Part shown: positions 1-7,496 of the stretch, piece by piece
Layout of the letters: each line of letters starts with the position of its first letter
How positions within the stretch are numbered: position 1 is the stretch's first letter
Assembly (NCBI GenBank): GCA_028873155.1
Contig: JAGWML010000033.1
Span: 1 to 17,715, forward strand
Direction: 5' to 3'
Source of the DNA: Acidobacteriota bacterium
GTDB lineage: Bacteria > Acidobacteriota > Terriglobia > Terriglobales > Acidobacteriaceae
Length of the DNA: 17,715 bases
Notes under the pieces: generated by a model
Told to the model about the DNA's origin: nothing
The model's database searches: none
Seen by the model: only the letters and a program-made list of their open reading frames with translations
Translations under genes and position numbers: made by a program

Positions 1-2
1 CG

Positions 3-509
3 GTAAAGCTGTCGCGGTCGTTCACCAGCATCGCGTCTCTGGTAGACCGCCTGGAGCAGGTGGGAGCGCGCGGGGTAGCGTTGTTCAACCGTTTCTATCA
101 GCCGGATTTCGACATTGAAACGCTCGAGGTGCGGCCGTCTCTGCACTTCTCGACGTCCTCAGAGTTGCTGCCACGGCTGCATTGGGCGGCGATTCTGTAT
201 GGGCAGGTCAATCTGGACATCGCGATTACCGGTGGCGTGCATACGGCGGCGGATGTGCTGAAGAGCGTGATGGCCGGAGCGAGCATGACGATGATGGCGT
301 CGGCGCTCCATATTCACGGCGTCGATCACATTGGTCGGGTGCTGGCGGATATTCAGTACTGGCTGGAGCGGCATGAGTATGACACGCTGTGGGGCACGCG
401 CGGATGCCTGAGCAGGAAGAGCGTTCCGGATGTATCGCCGTTTGACCGCGGAAATTACATCAAGACACTCAGCTCGTACAGCCTGCGGCAGACGGTCACG
501 GCCTTCTGA
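3..509 (+). CDS. Dihydroorotate dehydrogenase-like flavoprotein, 3' part only
   Basis: The reading frame is open from the left edge (codons from base 3), so the start lies outside the window; 168 residues are visible, ending at TGA. The first visible residues (KLS..FTS) and the downstream ALFNRFYQPDFDIE stretch match the DHODH-like TIM-barrel flavoproteins that are related to PyrD but usually not the true pyrimidine enzyme. The C-terminal half has the expected FMN-phosphate region (DIAITGGVHTAADVLKSVMAG) followed by the family tail (WLERHEY, then FDRGNYIK). The barrel is expected to be cytosolic, binding FMN and oxidising an unknown substrate. In other bacteria such genes often sit beside a pyruvate:ferredoxin oxidoreductase; that neighbour would be off the edge here, so this is inference only. 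A strong terminator follows 25 bases after the stop, so it is the last gene of its unit. Confidence 0.85.
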   Translation, partial: VKLSRSFTSIASLVDRLEQVGARGVALFNRFYQPDFDIETLEVRPSLHFSTSSELLPRLHWAAILYGQVNLDIAITGGVHTAADVLKSVMAGASMTMMASALHIHGVDHIGRVLADIQYWLERHEYDTLWGTRGCLSRKSVPDVSPFDRGNYIKTLSSYSLRQTVTAF

Positions 510-534
510 GAACGAGAAACTGTGTCGTCCAAAG

Positions 535-573
535 GGCGGTGGCGCATCCTGCGCTGCCGCCGTTTTGTTGTTG
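535..573 (+). terminator. Intrinsic terminator after the DHODH-like gene
   Basis: An 11-bp stem is formed by GGCGGTGGCGC (535-545) and GCGCTGCCGCC (551-561), with two G-U wobbles in the middle and a 5-base loop (546-550). It is followed directly by a T-rich run (GTTTTGTTGTTG, 562-573). The layout is that of a Rho-independent terminator for the upstream gene, and it isolates that gene from the fucosidase promoter that comes next. Confidence 0.75.
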
Positions 574-586
574 GGTGGAGATATGG

Positions 587-615
587 TTGGCAGGGCGCAG
601 TTGCATGACTATGAT
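587..615 (+). promoter_or_regulatory. Candidate sigma70-type promoter for the fucosidase gene
   Basis: TTGGCA (587-592) and TATGAT (610-615) each match five of six bases of the -35 and -10 consensus and are separated by exactly 17 bases. Transcription would begin near 622 and give a leader of about 60 bases before the ATG at 682. The element lies just after the upstream terminator, which supports an independent transcription unit. No operator-like repeat stands out next to it. Confidence 0.5.
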
Positions 616-681
616 GCGGAAGGAAGGCGCGCGCCAAAGCGGGAATGGATTGTGACGCGCAGAGAAGAGCGGAGGGCGAGG

Positions 682-1941
682 ATGCGTTCTGGATGGATGA
701 GGGCAATGGCACTGGCGCTGGCGGTTGCTGGATGGTGCGGACCGGGTGTGGCGCAGACGCCAAAGACGTATGAGCCAACACTGGAGTCGCTGGACAGCCA
801 TCCTCTGCCGCAGTGGTACGCGGACGCGAAGCTGGGCATCTTCATTCACTGGGGACTGTACTCGGTGCCGGGATGGGCGCCTCTGACGCATCCCGAGCAC
901 GATTTCACCTCAGCGGATTACATCAAGTACAACCCGTATGCGGAGTGGTATCTGAACGTGATGCGGATTCCTGGCTCTCCGACGCAGGCGTATCATCGCG
1001 AACATTTTGGAGCGGACTTCAGCTACTACAGCTTTGCGCCGGTGTTCAATCGCGAGTCGAAGAAGTGGAATCCGGCGGAGTGGGCGCAGATCTTTCATGA
1101 CGCGGGGGCACGCTATGTGGTGCTGACGACGAAGCATCATGATGGGTTCACGCTGTGGCCGAGCACGACGGTGAATCCGAATCCTTCGGTTCCTCAGGAT
1201 GAGCGCCACGCACAACGCGACATTGTGGGCGAGCTGACGGCGGCGGTCGAGAAGCAAGGGATGCGGATGGGGTTGTACTACTCGGGCGGCTATGACTGGA
1301 CTTTCAACTCGGGACCGATTGAGGCGGCGCCGGATTACCAGACGGTGAAGCCGCAGACGCAGGCGTATGGAGACTACGCCTTTGCGCAGATTCATGAGCT
1401 GATTGAGCGGTATCATCCGGCGGTGTTGTGGAACGACATTGACTGGCCGAAGACGGGGCGGGCGTTGCAGGTAGAAGCGGACTACTACAACGCAGTGCCA
1501 GATGGAGTGATTGACGACCGTTTCGGGATCAAGCATGCGGACTTTACTTCGCCGGAGTACAAGAAGCTGGATCAGATCAGCACGAAGAAGTGGGAAGAGT
1601 GCCGCGGGCTGGGACGGTCCTTCGGCTACAACCGCGCGGAGGGCGAGGCGGAGACGATTGCCCCGGGAGAGCTGATTGCTCTGCTGGTGGACATTGTGAG
1701 CAAGAACGGAAACCTGCTGCTCGACGTGGGCCCTGAGGCGGACGGGACAATTCCACCGGTGCAGATGGAGCGGCTAAAGGCGCTGGGTGCGTGGCTCAAT
1801 CAGAACGGCGAGGCGATCTATGAGACGACTCCCTGGACACACGCGACGGGCAAGAGCGCGGAGGGGGATGAGCTGCGGTTTACGCGCAAGGGGAGCGATG
1901 TGTATGTGACGATCCTGGGGCGCCGAAGGCGAAGACGGTGA
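682..1941 (+). CDS. Secreted alpha-L-fucosidase, family GH29 (frameshifted near the 3' end)
   Basis: Retaining glycosidase that releases L-fucose from glycans, expected in the periplasm or outside the cell. The ATG at 682 is chosen over upstream starts because GGAGGG lies 5 bases before it and it opens a signal peptide (basic MRSGWMR, hydrophobic core, cleavage after about GVAQ-25). GH29 landmarks follow: GIFIHWGLYSVPGW (about 52-65), TTKHHDGFTLWP (149-160), LWNDIDWP with the probable nucleophile D252, FGYN (314-317), and KNGNLLLDVGPEADG (341-355). As read, it stops at 419 residues in a run of arginines (ILG then RRRRRR). The normal C-terminal beta domain continues in the -1 frame from base 1920 to the TAA at 2100-2102, giving about 473 residues if one G is restored in the GGGG at 1917-1920. 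The catalytic domain is complete, so the truncated product might still fold. A sequencing or assembly error is a real alternative to a true mutation. Confidence 0.88.
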   Translation: MRSGWMRAMALALAVAGWCGPGVAQTPKTYEPTLESLDSHPLPQWYADAKLGIFIHWGLYSVPGWAPLTHPEHDFTSADYIKYNPYAEWYLNVMRIPGSPTQAYHREHFGADFSYYSFAPVFNRESKKWNPAEWAQIFHDAGARYVVLTTKHHDGFTLWPSTTVNPNPSVPQDERHAQRDIVGELTAAVEKQGMRMGLYYSGGYDWTFNSGPIEAAPDYQTVKPQTQAYGDYAFAQIHELIERYHPAVLWNDIDWPKTGRALQVEADYYNAVPDGVIDDRFGIKHADFTSPEYKKLDQISTKKWEECRGLGRSFGYNRAEGEAETIAPGELIALLVDIVSKNGNLLLDVGPEADGTIPPVQMERLKALGAWLNQNGEAIYETTPWTHATGKSAEGDELRFTRKGSDVYVTILGRRRRRR

Positions 1942-2102
1942 CGGTGGGTGGCATTGCAGCGAGGCAGGGAGCGGTAACGCTACTCGGCCAGGGGTCAGCG
2001 CTGAAGGCATCGGCGAAGGGCGGAGAATTGCAGGTGACGCTGCCCGAGACGCTGCCGGGCAAGTATGCGTACGTGCTGAAGCTGAGTGGCTATGCGGATT
2101 AA
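1920..2102 (+). pseudogene. Out-of-frame C-terminal segment of the GH29 fucosidase
   Basis: Read in frame from base 1920, this stretch gives 60 codons beginning APKAKTVTVGG and ending KYAYVLKLSGYAD, then TAA. This is the usual small beta-sandwich tail of GH29 enzymes (a KTVTV strand, a VTLLG strand, and a LPxxxxYAYVLKL closing strand). It has no start codon or ribosome site of its own and joins the main frame exactly where the arginine-rich false tail begins. It is therefore the displaced end of the same gene, not a separate gene. It ends 2 bases before the stop of the convergent protease gene, leaving no room for a terminator. Confidence 0.8.
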
Positions 2103-2104
2103 TG

Positions 2105-2593
2105 CTAGCGGAGAGCCTCAGGCGTGTTGAGCAGATTGTCCACTGTGGACTGGAGCAGTGCTGTGGCGCGAGGCAGGGCCGCCTCCGCGGTGCCGCTGAG
2201 TACTTCACCGAGTTCGAGCGAGCTTGCGCCGATGGTGAGCAGGAGCGCCGTTTGCGGAGCCGCGTCATAGAGGTCGCGGGCCAGCGCGAGGAGCGCGGGC
2301 GCGCTTGAGTGATGCGTGGCAAGAGCGAATTGCGGAGCGGCGGGCTGGACGGGTTGAAGATCGACTTGTCCCGGCACGGCGTCGATGGAACAATCGAGAA
2401 ATATGACAGAGTGGGCTGCGGCAATGTCGACGGCGAGGTCGGGCGTCCATTGATGACGCGAGATCACGCGGATGCGTGAATCGCTGCGCCAACGTTCGGC
2501 GGCCCATTGCGCTAGGTGTGGGCCGATGCCGTCATCCTCACGGAGCGTGTTGCCGCAGGCGAGGATGAGGCAGCGAATGGGATCGGAGTGCAT
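2105..2593 (-). CDS. hoxW: [NiFe]-hydrogenase large-subunit processing endopeptidase (HoxW/HyaD type, peptidase M52)
   Basis: After nickel insertion this cytosolic protease removes the C-terminal peptide of HoxH, which lets the active site close. From the ATG at 2593 it has 162 residues, the normal family size. The N-terminal motif GNTLREDDGIG (14-24) supplies the first acidic nickel-sensing residue (D21, equivalent to Glu16 of HybD), D67 in FLDCS is the second, and a His at 94/95 (THHSS) is the third. A TTG at 2605 would give four more residues and a 4-nt TTGA overlap with the hoxH stop. That fits the coupled style of this operon, but neither start has a clear ribosome site, and the ATG gives the more family-like N-terminus. 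It directly follows hoxH, its expected substrate. The symbol hoxW rests on that context; the sequence alone shows only the M52 hydrogenase protease family. Confidence 0.87.
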   Translation of the reverse strand: MHSDPIRCLILACGNTLREDDGIGPHLAQWAAERWRSDSRIRVISRHQWTPDLAVDIAAAHSVIFLDCSIDAVPGQVDLQPVQPAAPQFALATHHSSAPALLALARDLYDAAPQTALLLTIGASSLELGEVLSGTAEAALPRATALLQSTVDNLLNTPEALR

Positions 2594-2601
2594 GGCGCGA
2601 G

Positions 2602-4023
2602 TCAACGGGTGACGGTATCCAGGACCTCACCGGCAGGTGAGACGAGCGCAATGTGGAGAGGCATCTGGCCGAAGGCGTGCGAGGAGCAACTGAGGCAGGG
2701 GTCGAAGGTGCGGACAACAGCCTCGACACGGTTGAGGATCCCTTCTGTGAATTTGCCGTCCTTGATGTAGTGACGCGCGGCCTGCAGTACGCCGCGGTTC
2801 ATTGCGTTGTTGTTCTGGCCGGTGGCGATAACGAGGTTGGCCCATGTAATGAGGCCGTTCTCATCGACCTTGTAGTTGTGCATCAGGGTGCCGCGCGGAG
2901 CTTCGGCCTGGCCTGCGCCTTCAAGGCGATTGACGCCGGCGGTGGCGCGGACGTGCTTGTCGAGAATGAGCGGGTCGGTGAGGATCTGTTCGATCTTTTC
3001 GATGCCGTAGAGAATGTCGATGAGACGGGCGTGATGGTAGTGGAAGCTGCTGTGCACGGGGCCGAGCGCAATCAGCTTAAACTGCTTGAGCTCGATGTCG
3101 GCGAGAGGGGTGCCCATGGTTTGCGCGATGTTGAGCCGGGCGAGCGGGCCTACGCGGTAGCTGCCCTGGGGATAGCCGAGGGGCTTGTAGTAGGCAAACT
3201 TGGTGTAGCTGTAGGGTTCGACGGCTTCTCCGATGAGCTCAGTGAAGCGCGCTGCGGTGATGCCGTCCTCGATGATGGCTCCTTTTGCGTCGATGATGCG
3301 GAGCGCGCCATCGGTGAATTCGATGGACTCATCCTCGTTGATGAGGCCCATGAAAAGGGACGGGAAGTTGGCGAAGACCTCGATTTCCGCCTGGAACGAG
3401 TCGGCGATCTGCTTGTACCAGTTGAGCGCGATCTTGATGTTCGAGTAGGCCTCGGGAATCATGGCGAGGATTTCGTCGCGCTTGGCGGCGGCGAGGGGTT
3501 CTGTGACGCCGCCGGGGATGACCCAGCCAGGGTGGATGCGCTTGTTGCCGAGCAGCTCAATGATGTGCTGACCGAAGCGGCGCAGGGCGATGCCGGCGCG
3601 GCCGAGCTCCGGCCGGGCAGCTGCTACGCCGAAGATGTGGCGCTGCGCTGGGTCGGAGTCAAGGCCAAGAAGCAGGTCAGGCGAGGAGAGGTGGAAGAAG
3701 CTGAGGGCGTGCGACTGGACCATCTGCGCGAGATTCAGCATGCGGCGAAGCTGCGCCGCAGTGTGCGGAATGCGGATGGACATGATGGCCTCGCAGGCCT
3801 TGGCCGATGCGATCAGGTGCGAGACCGGGCAGATGCCGCAGATGCGGGCCATGAGGCTGGGCATCTCGTAGAACGGACGGCCCTCAGCAAAGCGCTCGAA
3901 GCCGCGCACCTGGGTGACGTGGAAGTGCGCATCGGAGACCTGGCCCTGCTCGTCGAGATGGATGGTGACTTTGCCGTGGCCTTCGAGGCGCGTGACGGGA
4001 TCGATGGTGATGGTCTGGCTCAT
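2602..4023 (-). CDS. hoxH: NAD-linked [NiFe]-hydrogenase large subunit HoxH
   Basis: Catalytic subunit carrying the Ni-Fe(CN)2CO centre; it forms the hydrogenase module with HoxY in the cytoplasm. It has 473 residues, close to the usual 470-490. The N-terminal L1 motif RICGICPVSH (60-69) gives ligands C62 and C65. The C-terminal L2 motif DPCLSCSSH (441-449) gives C443 and C446. After H449 there is a 24-residue tail starting AFGQMPL, the expected cleavage product of the maturation protease, which is encoded immediately downstream. The start region ITIDPVTRLEGHGKV is typical of this family. The ATG at 4023 lies 3 bases after the hoxY stop, with GGAG in the end of hoxY as a probable ribosome site. 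The context with diaphorase genes hoxEFU places it in the bidirectional group 3d rather than the 3b or F420-reducing 3a types. Confidence 0.96.
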   Translation of the reverse strand: MSQTITIDPVTRLEGHGKVTIHLDEQGQVSDAHFHVTQVRGFERFAEGRPFYEMPSLMARICGICPVSHLIASAKACEAIMSIRIPHTAAQLRRMLNLAQMVQSHALSFFHLSSPDLLLGLDSDPAQRHIFGVAAARPELGRAGIALRRFGQHIIELLGNKRIHPGWVIPGGVTEPLAAAKRDEILAMIPEAYSNIKIALNWYKQIADSFQAEIEVFANFPSLFMGLINEDESIEFTDGALRIIDAKGAIIEDGITAARFTELIGEAVEPYSYTKFAYYKPLGYPQGSYRVGPLARLNIAQTMGTPLADIELKQFKLIALGPVHSSFHYHHARLIDILYGIEKIEQILTDPLILDKHVRATAGVNRLEGAGQAEAPRGTLMHNYKVDENGLITWANLVIATGQNNNAMNRGVLQAARHYIKDGKFTEGILNRVEAVVRTFDPCLSCSSHAFGQMPLHIALVSPAGEVLDTVTR

Positions 4024-4026
4024 GGC

Positions 4027-4560
4027 TCAGGCTCCAAAGCGTGTGAGGGCTGGAACGTCCAGCGGGGCACCGGTGACGAGGGCAGTGAGCGCGGTGTGGA
4101 AGGTGTCCGCTGAAGGCGGGCAGCCGGGCAGAAAGACGTCGACTTTGACGAACTCGTGGATGGGCCGGACGATGGGGAGCAGACGCGGGACAACGACACA
4201 GGGAATCTGCGGCTGCGTGCTGACGTTCTGGATATAGGCACGGTCGAGAATGGCTTGCGGGCCGATCGGGTTCCGCATGGAGGGAACATTGCCGGCGACG
4301 GCGCAGTCGCCCATGGCGACGAGTGTTGTGGTGTGCGCGCGGATTTTGCGGATCTTTTTTTCGTCGTCGACGGAGGCTACGGCGCCCTCTACGAGCGCGA
4401 TGTCGACGTGGTTGGGAAAATCTTTCCGGTCCACGATGGGGCTGTAGACGATATCGACGAGTTCAGCGAGGGCGAGCAGTCGCTCGTCCATATCGAGAAA
4501 AGACATGTGGCAGCCGGAGCATCCGTCGAGCCATACAGTTGCAAGGGTCAGTTTGCTCAT
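4027..4560 (-). CDS. hoxY: NAD-linked [NiFe]-hydrogenase small subunit HoxY
   Basis: Small electron-transfer subunit that carries the [4Fe-4S] cluster next to the NiFe site and passes electrons to the HoxEFU diaphorase. It has 177 residues and is the short, soluble form: no Tat leader and no extra C-terminal ferredoxin-like domain. Cluster ligands are visible as C14 and C17 (DGCSGCHMSF), C86 (GDCAVAG) and C147 (LPGCPPS). The ATG at 4560 overlaps the hoxU stop by 4 bases (ATGA) and is preceded by GGGAGG at a 4-base spacing, so translation is probably coupled to hoxU. hoxH follows after 3 bases. Confidence 0.95.
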   Translation of the reverse strand: MSKLTLATVWLDGCSGCHMSFLDMDERLLALAELVDIVYSPIVDRKDFPNHVDIALVEGAVASVDDEKKIRKIRAHTTTLVAMGDCAVAGNVPSMRNPIGPQAILDRAYIQNVSTQPQIPCVVVPRLLPIVRPIHEFVKVDVFLPGCPPSADTFHTALTALVTGAPLDVPALTRFGA

Positions 4561-5270
4561 TTTGCCTCCCGCATGAGGTTGAGGTAGGGCAGGAAGTCAG
4601 GGTATTTGGGGTGAGCTTCGCCGACCTTGCTTTTGTCAAAGAGGGCTCCCGTGGGGCAGACCTGGACGCATTTGCCGCAGCGCGTGCAACTGGATTCTCC
4701 CCACGGATCGTTGAGATCAGAGATGATCATCGAGTCGATTCCGCGGCCCATGACGTCCCATACATGCGCACCCTCAATCTCAGCGCAAACGCGAACGCAG
4801 CGGGTACAGAGGATGCAGCGGTTGTGGTCGATGGTGAAGCGCTCGTGCGAGGCATCGACATGGAGGTCGGGGTTGCGATAAGGCAGGCGAACGTGGGTGA
4901 GGCCCTGCGACTGGCCGAGGGACTGCAGTTCGCAATTGCCGTTGGCGACGCAGACCGAGCAGATGTGGTTGCGTTCGGTGAAGAGCAGTTCAAGGATGGT
5001 GCGGCGATGCTTGAGCAGGCGGTCGCTTTGCGTGCTGACCTCCATGCTTTCGAAGACAGTGGTGACGCACGCCGGCTGGAGCTTGTTGCTGCCCTTGATT
5101 TCGACGAGACAGAGGCGGCAGGCGCCGACGTCGCCGAGGCCGTCGAGATGACAAAGGGTGGGGATGTCGATGCCGTTTTCGCGCGCGATTTCAAGGATGG
5201 TCTGGCCGGAGCGGCCGGTGACATCCTTGCCATCGATGACGAGAGTTTTTACGTCGACGCCTGGGCTCAT
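4557..5270 (-). CDS. hoxU: Hydrogenase diaphorase subunit HoxU (iron-sulfur)
   Basis: Iron-sulfur wire of the diaphorase, homologous to the N-terminal part of NuoG, linking HoxY to HoxF. From the ATG at 5270 it has 237 residues. It holds a plant-type [2Fe-2S] domain (C40, C51, C54, C68), a His-Cys cluster site (H102, C104, C107, C113), and two [4Fe-4S] ferredoxin motifs (C152, C155, C158, C162, and C195, C198, C201, C205). The ATG at 5270 is chosen over one at 5303 because it gives a 4-nt ATGA overlap with hoxF and is preceded by a GGAGGTG ribosome site at good spacing. The longer reading would add 11 residues inside hoxF. All cluster ligands expected for the family are present. Confidence 0.95.
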   Translation of the reverse strand: MSPGVDVKTLVIDGKDVTGRSGQTILEIARENGIDIPTLCHLDGLGDVGACRLCLVEIKGSNKLQPACVTTVFESMEVSTQSDRLLKHRRTILELLFTERNHICSVCVANGNCELQSLGQSQGLTHVRLPYRNPDLHVDASHERFTIDHNRCILCTRCVRVCAEIEGAHVWDVMGRGIDSMIISDLNDPWGESSCTRCGKCVQVCPTGALFDKSKVGEAHPKYPDFLPYLNLMREAK

Positions 5271-6907
5271 GCGGTCACCTCCGCTGGGGACTGGATAGAG
5301 CAAACGCCGGCGGGGCAGCGCTTGTGAACGATGTGATCGATGTACTCATTTCGGAAATATTTCAAGGTGCTGAGCACTGGGTTGGGAGCGGTCTGGCCGA
5401 GCCCGCAGAGGCTGGTTTCCTTGACTGTGTCGCAGAGATCGATGAGGAGATCGAGGTCGTCCATGGTGGCGGAGCCATCGCAGATGCGGGTGAGGAGCTT
5501 GTACATCTGCGCGGTGCCCGCGCGGCAGGGGATGCACTTGCCGCAGGACTCGGTCATGCAGAACTCGACGAAGAAGCGGGCGACGTTGACCATGCAGGAG
5601 GTGTCATCCATCACGATCATGCCGCCAGAGCCCATGATGGATCCGATCTTGAGCAGGGCGTCGTAACTGACGCCGATGTCGAGCATCTCGGCCGGAATGC
5701 AGCCGCCGGAGGGGCCGCCGGTCTGCACCGCTTTGAAGGTATGGCCGTCGGGCACGCCGCCGCCGATGACCTCAATGATCTCGCGCAGCTTGATGCCCAT
5801 GGGGACTTCAACAAGGCCGGTATTTTTGATTTTTCCGGTGAGGGCGAAGACCTTGGTTCCCTTGCTGCGTTCAGAGCCGATGGAGGCGAACCACTTGCCG
5901 CCGTTGCGGATGATGGGCGCAATGTTGGCGAAGGTCTCAACGTTGTTGATGAGGGTTGGCCTGCCCCACAGTCCGCTGACAGCTGGATATGGAGGCCGCG
6001 GGCGTGGTGTGCCGCGGCGGCCCTCAATGGATGCGATGAGCGCGGTCTCTTCACCGCAGACGAAGGCGCCGGCGCCGAGCCGGATTTCGGCATCAAAATT
6101 GAACGGCGTGTTGCAGATTCCGTTGCCCAGCAGCCCGCGACGGCGGGCATCGCGCAGGCAGGCGGAGAGACGCGCGACGGCCAGCGGATACTCGGCGCGA
6201 ACGTAGAAGAAGCCTTTACTGGCCCCGACGGCGTAGGCGGCGAGAATCATGCCTTCGAGGACGCGCTGCGGGTCGCTTTCGAGCACGCTGCGGTCCATGA
6301 ATGCGCCGGGATCACCTTCGTCGCCATTGCAGATAACGTATTTTGTGTCGCCGAAGGCCTTGGCGACAGTGCCCCACTTGAGGCCCGTGGGGTAGCCGCC
6401 GCCACCTCGACCACGGAGACCGCTTTCAACGATCTGCTGAATGACCTCGCTGGGAGTCATCTCAGTGAGCGCCTTGACCAGAGCCTGATAGCCATCGCGA
6501 GCGATGTAATCGTCGATGCGCTCGGGATCGATGTGCCCGGAGTTTTCAAGAACGATGTGGACCTGCTGGTCAAAGTGATCGCGGAGATTGCACTGCAGCT
6601 CGGCGACAGGCGCAGTGCCCAGGCTGGTGGCAACAGAGCCAGCATCATCAGAGCGAACGTGTTGGTAGAGGATCTCATCGGGATCGACGAGAACGAGCGG
6701 GCCGGCGGCGCAGAGACCCATGCATCCGGTGCGGCGAACGAGAGCGTTCTTGCCTTGTGCGGCAATCTGCTCCGTCAGAGCGTCTTTGAGCTTGTCTGAA
6801 TGGCGGCTGAGGCAACCAGTGCCCATGCAGACGTTGACTTCGTAGTCGAAGCGGGCGTTCTCCTGGCGGACGGATTCAGCAATCTGTTCGAGCTCTTCGA
6901 GATTCAT
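5267..6907 (-). CDS. hoxF: Hydrogenase diaphorase subunit HoxF (FMN and NAD binding)
   Basis: Flavoprotein that exchanges electrons between its FMN and NAD(P)(H); it is homologous to NuoF with an extra N-terminal thioredoxin-like [2Fe-2S] domain. From the ATG at 6907 it has 546 residues. The N-terminal domain shows C27, C32, C62 and C66. The FMN-binding loop GLRGRGGGGYPTGLKW lies at about 163-178. The NAD-binding region GAGAFVCGEETALIASIEG is near 278-296. The [4Fe-4S] site is CGKCIPC (C455, C458, C461) plus C501. A GTG at 6919 is an alternative start 4 codons earlier, but the ATG gives the 4-nt ATGA overlap with hoxE and has a GGTGG-rich sequence before it. HoxE, HoxF and HoxU together correspond to the NADH dehydrogenase head of complex I. 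Confidence 0.96.
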   Translation of the reverse strand: MNLEELEQIAESVRQENARFDYEVNVCMGTGCLSRHSDKLKDALTEQIAAQGKNALVRRTGCMGLCAAGPLVLVDPDEILYQHVRSDDAGSVATSLGTAPVAELQCNLRDHFDQQVHIVLENSGHIDPERIDDYIARDGYQALVKALTEMTPSEVIQQIVESGLRGRGGGGYPTGLKWGTVAKAFGDTKYVICNGDEGDPGAFMDRSVLESDPQRVLEGMILAAYAVGASKGFFYVRAEYPLAVARLSACLRDARRRGLLGNGICNTPFNFDAEIRLGAGAFVCGEETALIASIEGRRGTPRPRPPYPAVSGLWGRPTLINNVETFANIAPIIRNGGKWFASIGSERSKGTKVFALTGKIKNTGLVEVPMGIKLREIIEVIGGGVPDGHTFKAVQTGGPSGGCIPAEMLDIGVSYDALLKIGSIMGSGGMIVMDDTSCMVNVARFFVEFCMTESCGKCIPCRAGTAQMYKLLTRICDGSATMDDLDLLIDLCDTVKETSLCGLGQTAPNPVLSTLKYFRNEYIDHIVHKRCPAGVCSIQSPAEVTA

Positions 6908-7401
6908 TCGACCGCCCACCTTTCCAGTTGTTCGACCATCTGCTCTCGGGTGATCTGGCCGTGGAGTTCGCCATCTGCGAGCACAACGGGAGCGCTACCG
7001 CATGCGCCGACGCAGCGCGCCGTCATGAGGCTGATCTGGCCGTCCTGCGTGGTGCGGCCCTGCGGGATGCCGAGGTGCTTCTCGGCCGAGGCGAGCAGCT
7101 TATCGGTGCCCTTGATGTAGCATGCGGTGCCCGTGCAGACGGTGAGGGTATGCCTGCCGGGCGGCTTCAGGCTGAAGTAGTGATAGAACGTGACAACGCC
7201 GTAGGCCTGGCTGAGCGGAACGCGGAGAGAGCGTGCGACAAAGCGAATGGCATCATCGTCAAGATAGCCGAAGGATGACTGGACGGTGTGGAGGGTTTCA
7301 ATTAGCGCGTGGCGGGCAAAGCCATTCTTGCGCATCGTGCCGTTGACGATCTTCCAGCGCTTGTCGTCGCTTGGCAGGGGTGGGGGCGTGGAGACGGGCA
7401 C
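6904..7401 (-). CDS. hoxE: Hydrogenase diaphorase subunit HoxE (NuoE-like)
   Basis: Small thioredoxin-like [2Fe-2S] subunit, homologous to NuoE, that completes a five-subunit HoxEFUYH enzyme rather than the four-subunit Ralstonia-type HoxFUYH. It has 165 residues. An N-terminal helical part (about 1-75, including QSSFGYLDDDAI and YGVVTFYHYF) is followed by the cluster motif C89, C94, C130 and C134 (CTGTAC and CVGACG). The start is GTG at 7401, marked by a perfect AGGAGG 4 bases upstream; no better ATG exists until inside the conserved fold. It is the first hox gene, with about 180 bases of non-coding DNA before it that carry the likely promoter and an operator-like palindrome. Confidence 0.94.
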   Translation of the reverse strand: MPVSTPPPLPSDDKRWKIVNGTMRKNGFARHALIETLHTVQSSFGYLDDDAIRFVARSLRVPLSQAYGVVTFYHYFSLKPPGRHTLTVCTGTACYIKGTDKLLASAEKHLGIPQGRTTQDGQISLMTARCVGACGSAPVVLADGELHGQITREQMVEQLERWAVE

Positions 7402-7460
7402 GGTTCCTCCTGAGAAGAGACTTCGACTTCAAAGCGATTGTGCGGTGCAGCTGCTCGAAG

Positions 7461-7489
7461 TGTCTACAAGTTTTGTAACATCTGTACAA
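7461..7489 (-). promoter_or_regulatory. Candidate promoter of the hox operon
   Basis: On the minus strand TTGTAC (7489-7484) and TAGACA (7466-7461) are separated by 17 bases and resemble -35 and -10 hexamers. The -10 match is only moderate (TA.A.. of TATAAT). Transcription would start near 7454, leaving a leader of about 50 bases before the hoxE GTG. The spacing and position, the lack of any other gene in the gap, and the palindrome directly upstream support it. Without start-site mapping it stays tentative. Confidence 0.35.
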
Positions 7490-7496
7490 TCTGCCG

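Noticed and set aside
430..681. Upstream extension of the fucosidase frame back to 430
   Set aside because: It would overlap the DHODH-like gene, the terminator and the promoter. The ATG at 682 has a ribosome site and starts a signal peptide.
1914..1920. Programmed -1 ribosomal frameshift in the fucosidase
   Set aside because: There is no X-XXY-YYZ slippery heptamer and no clear stimulatory structure; a one-base indel is the simpler explanation, so I kept it only as a possibility.
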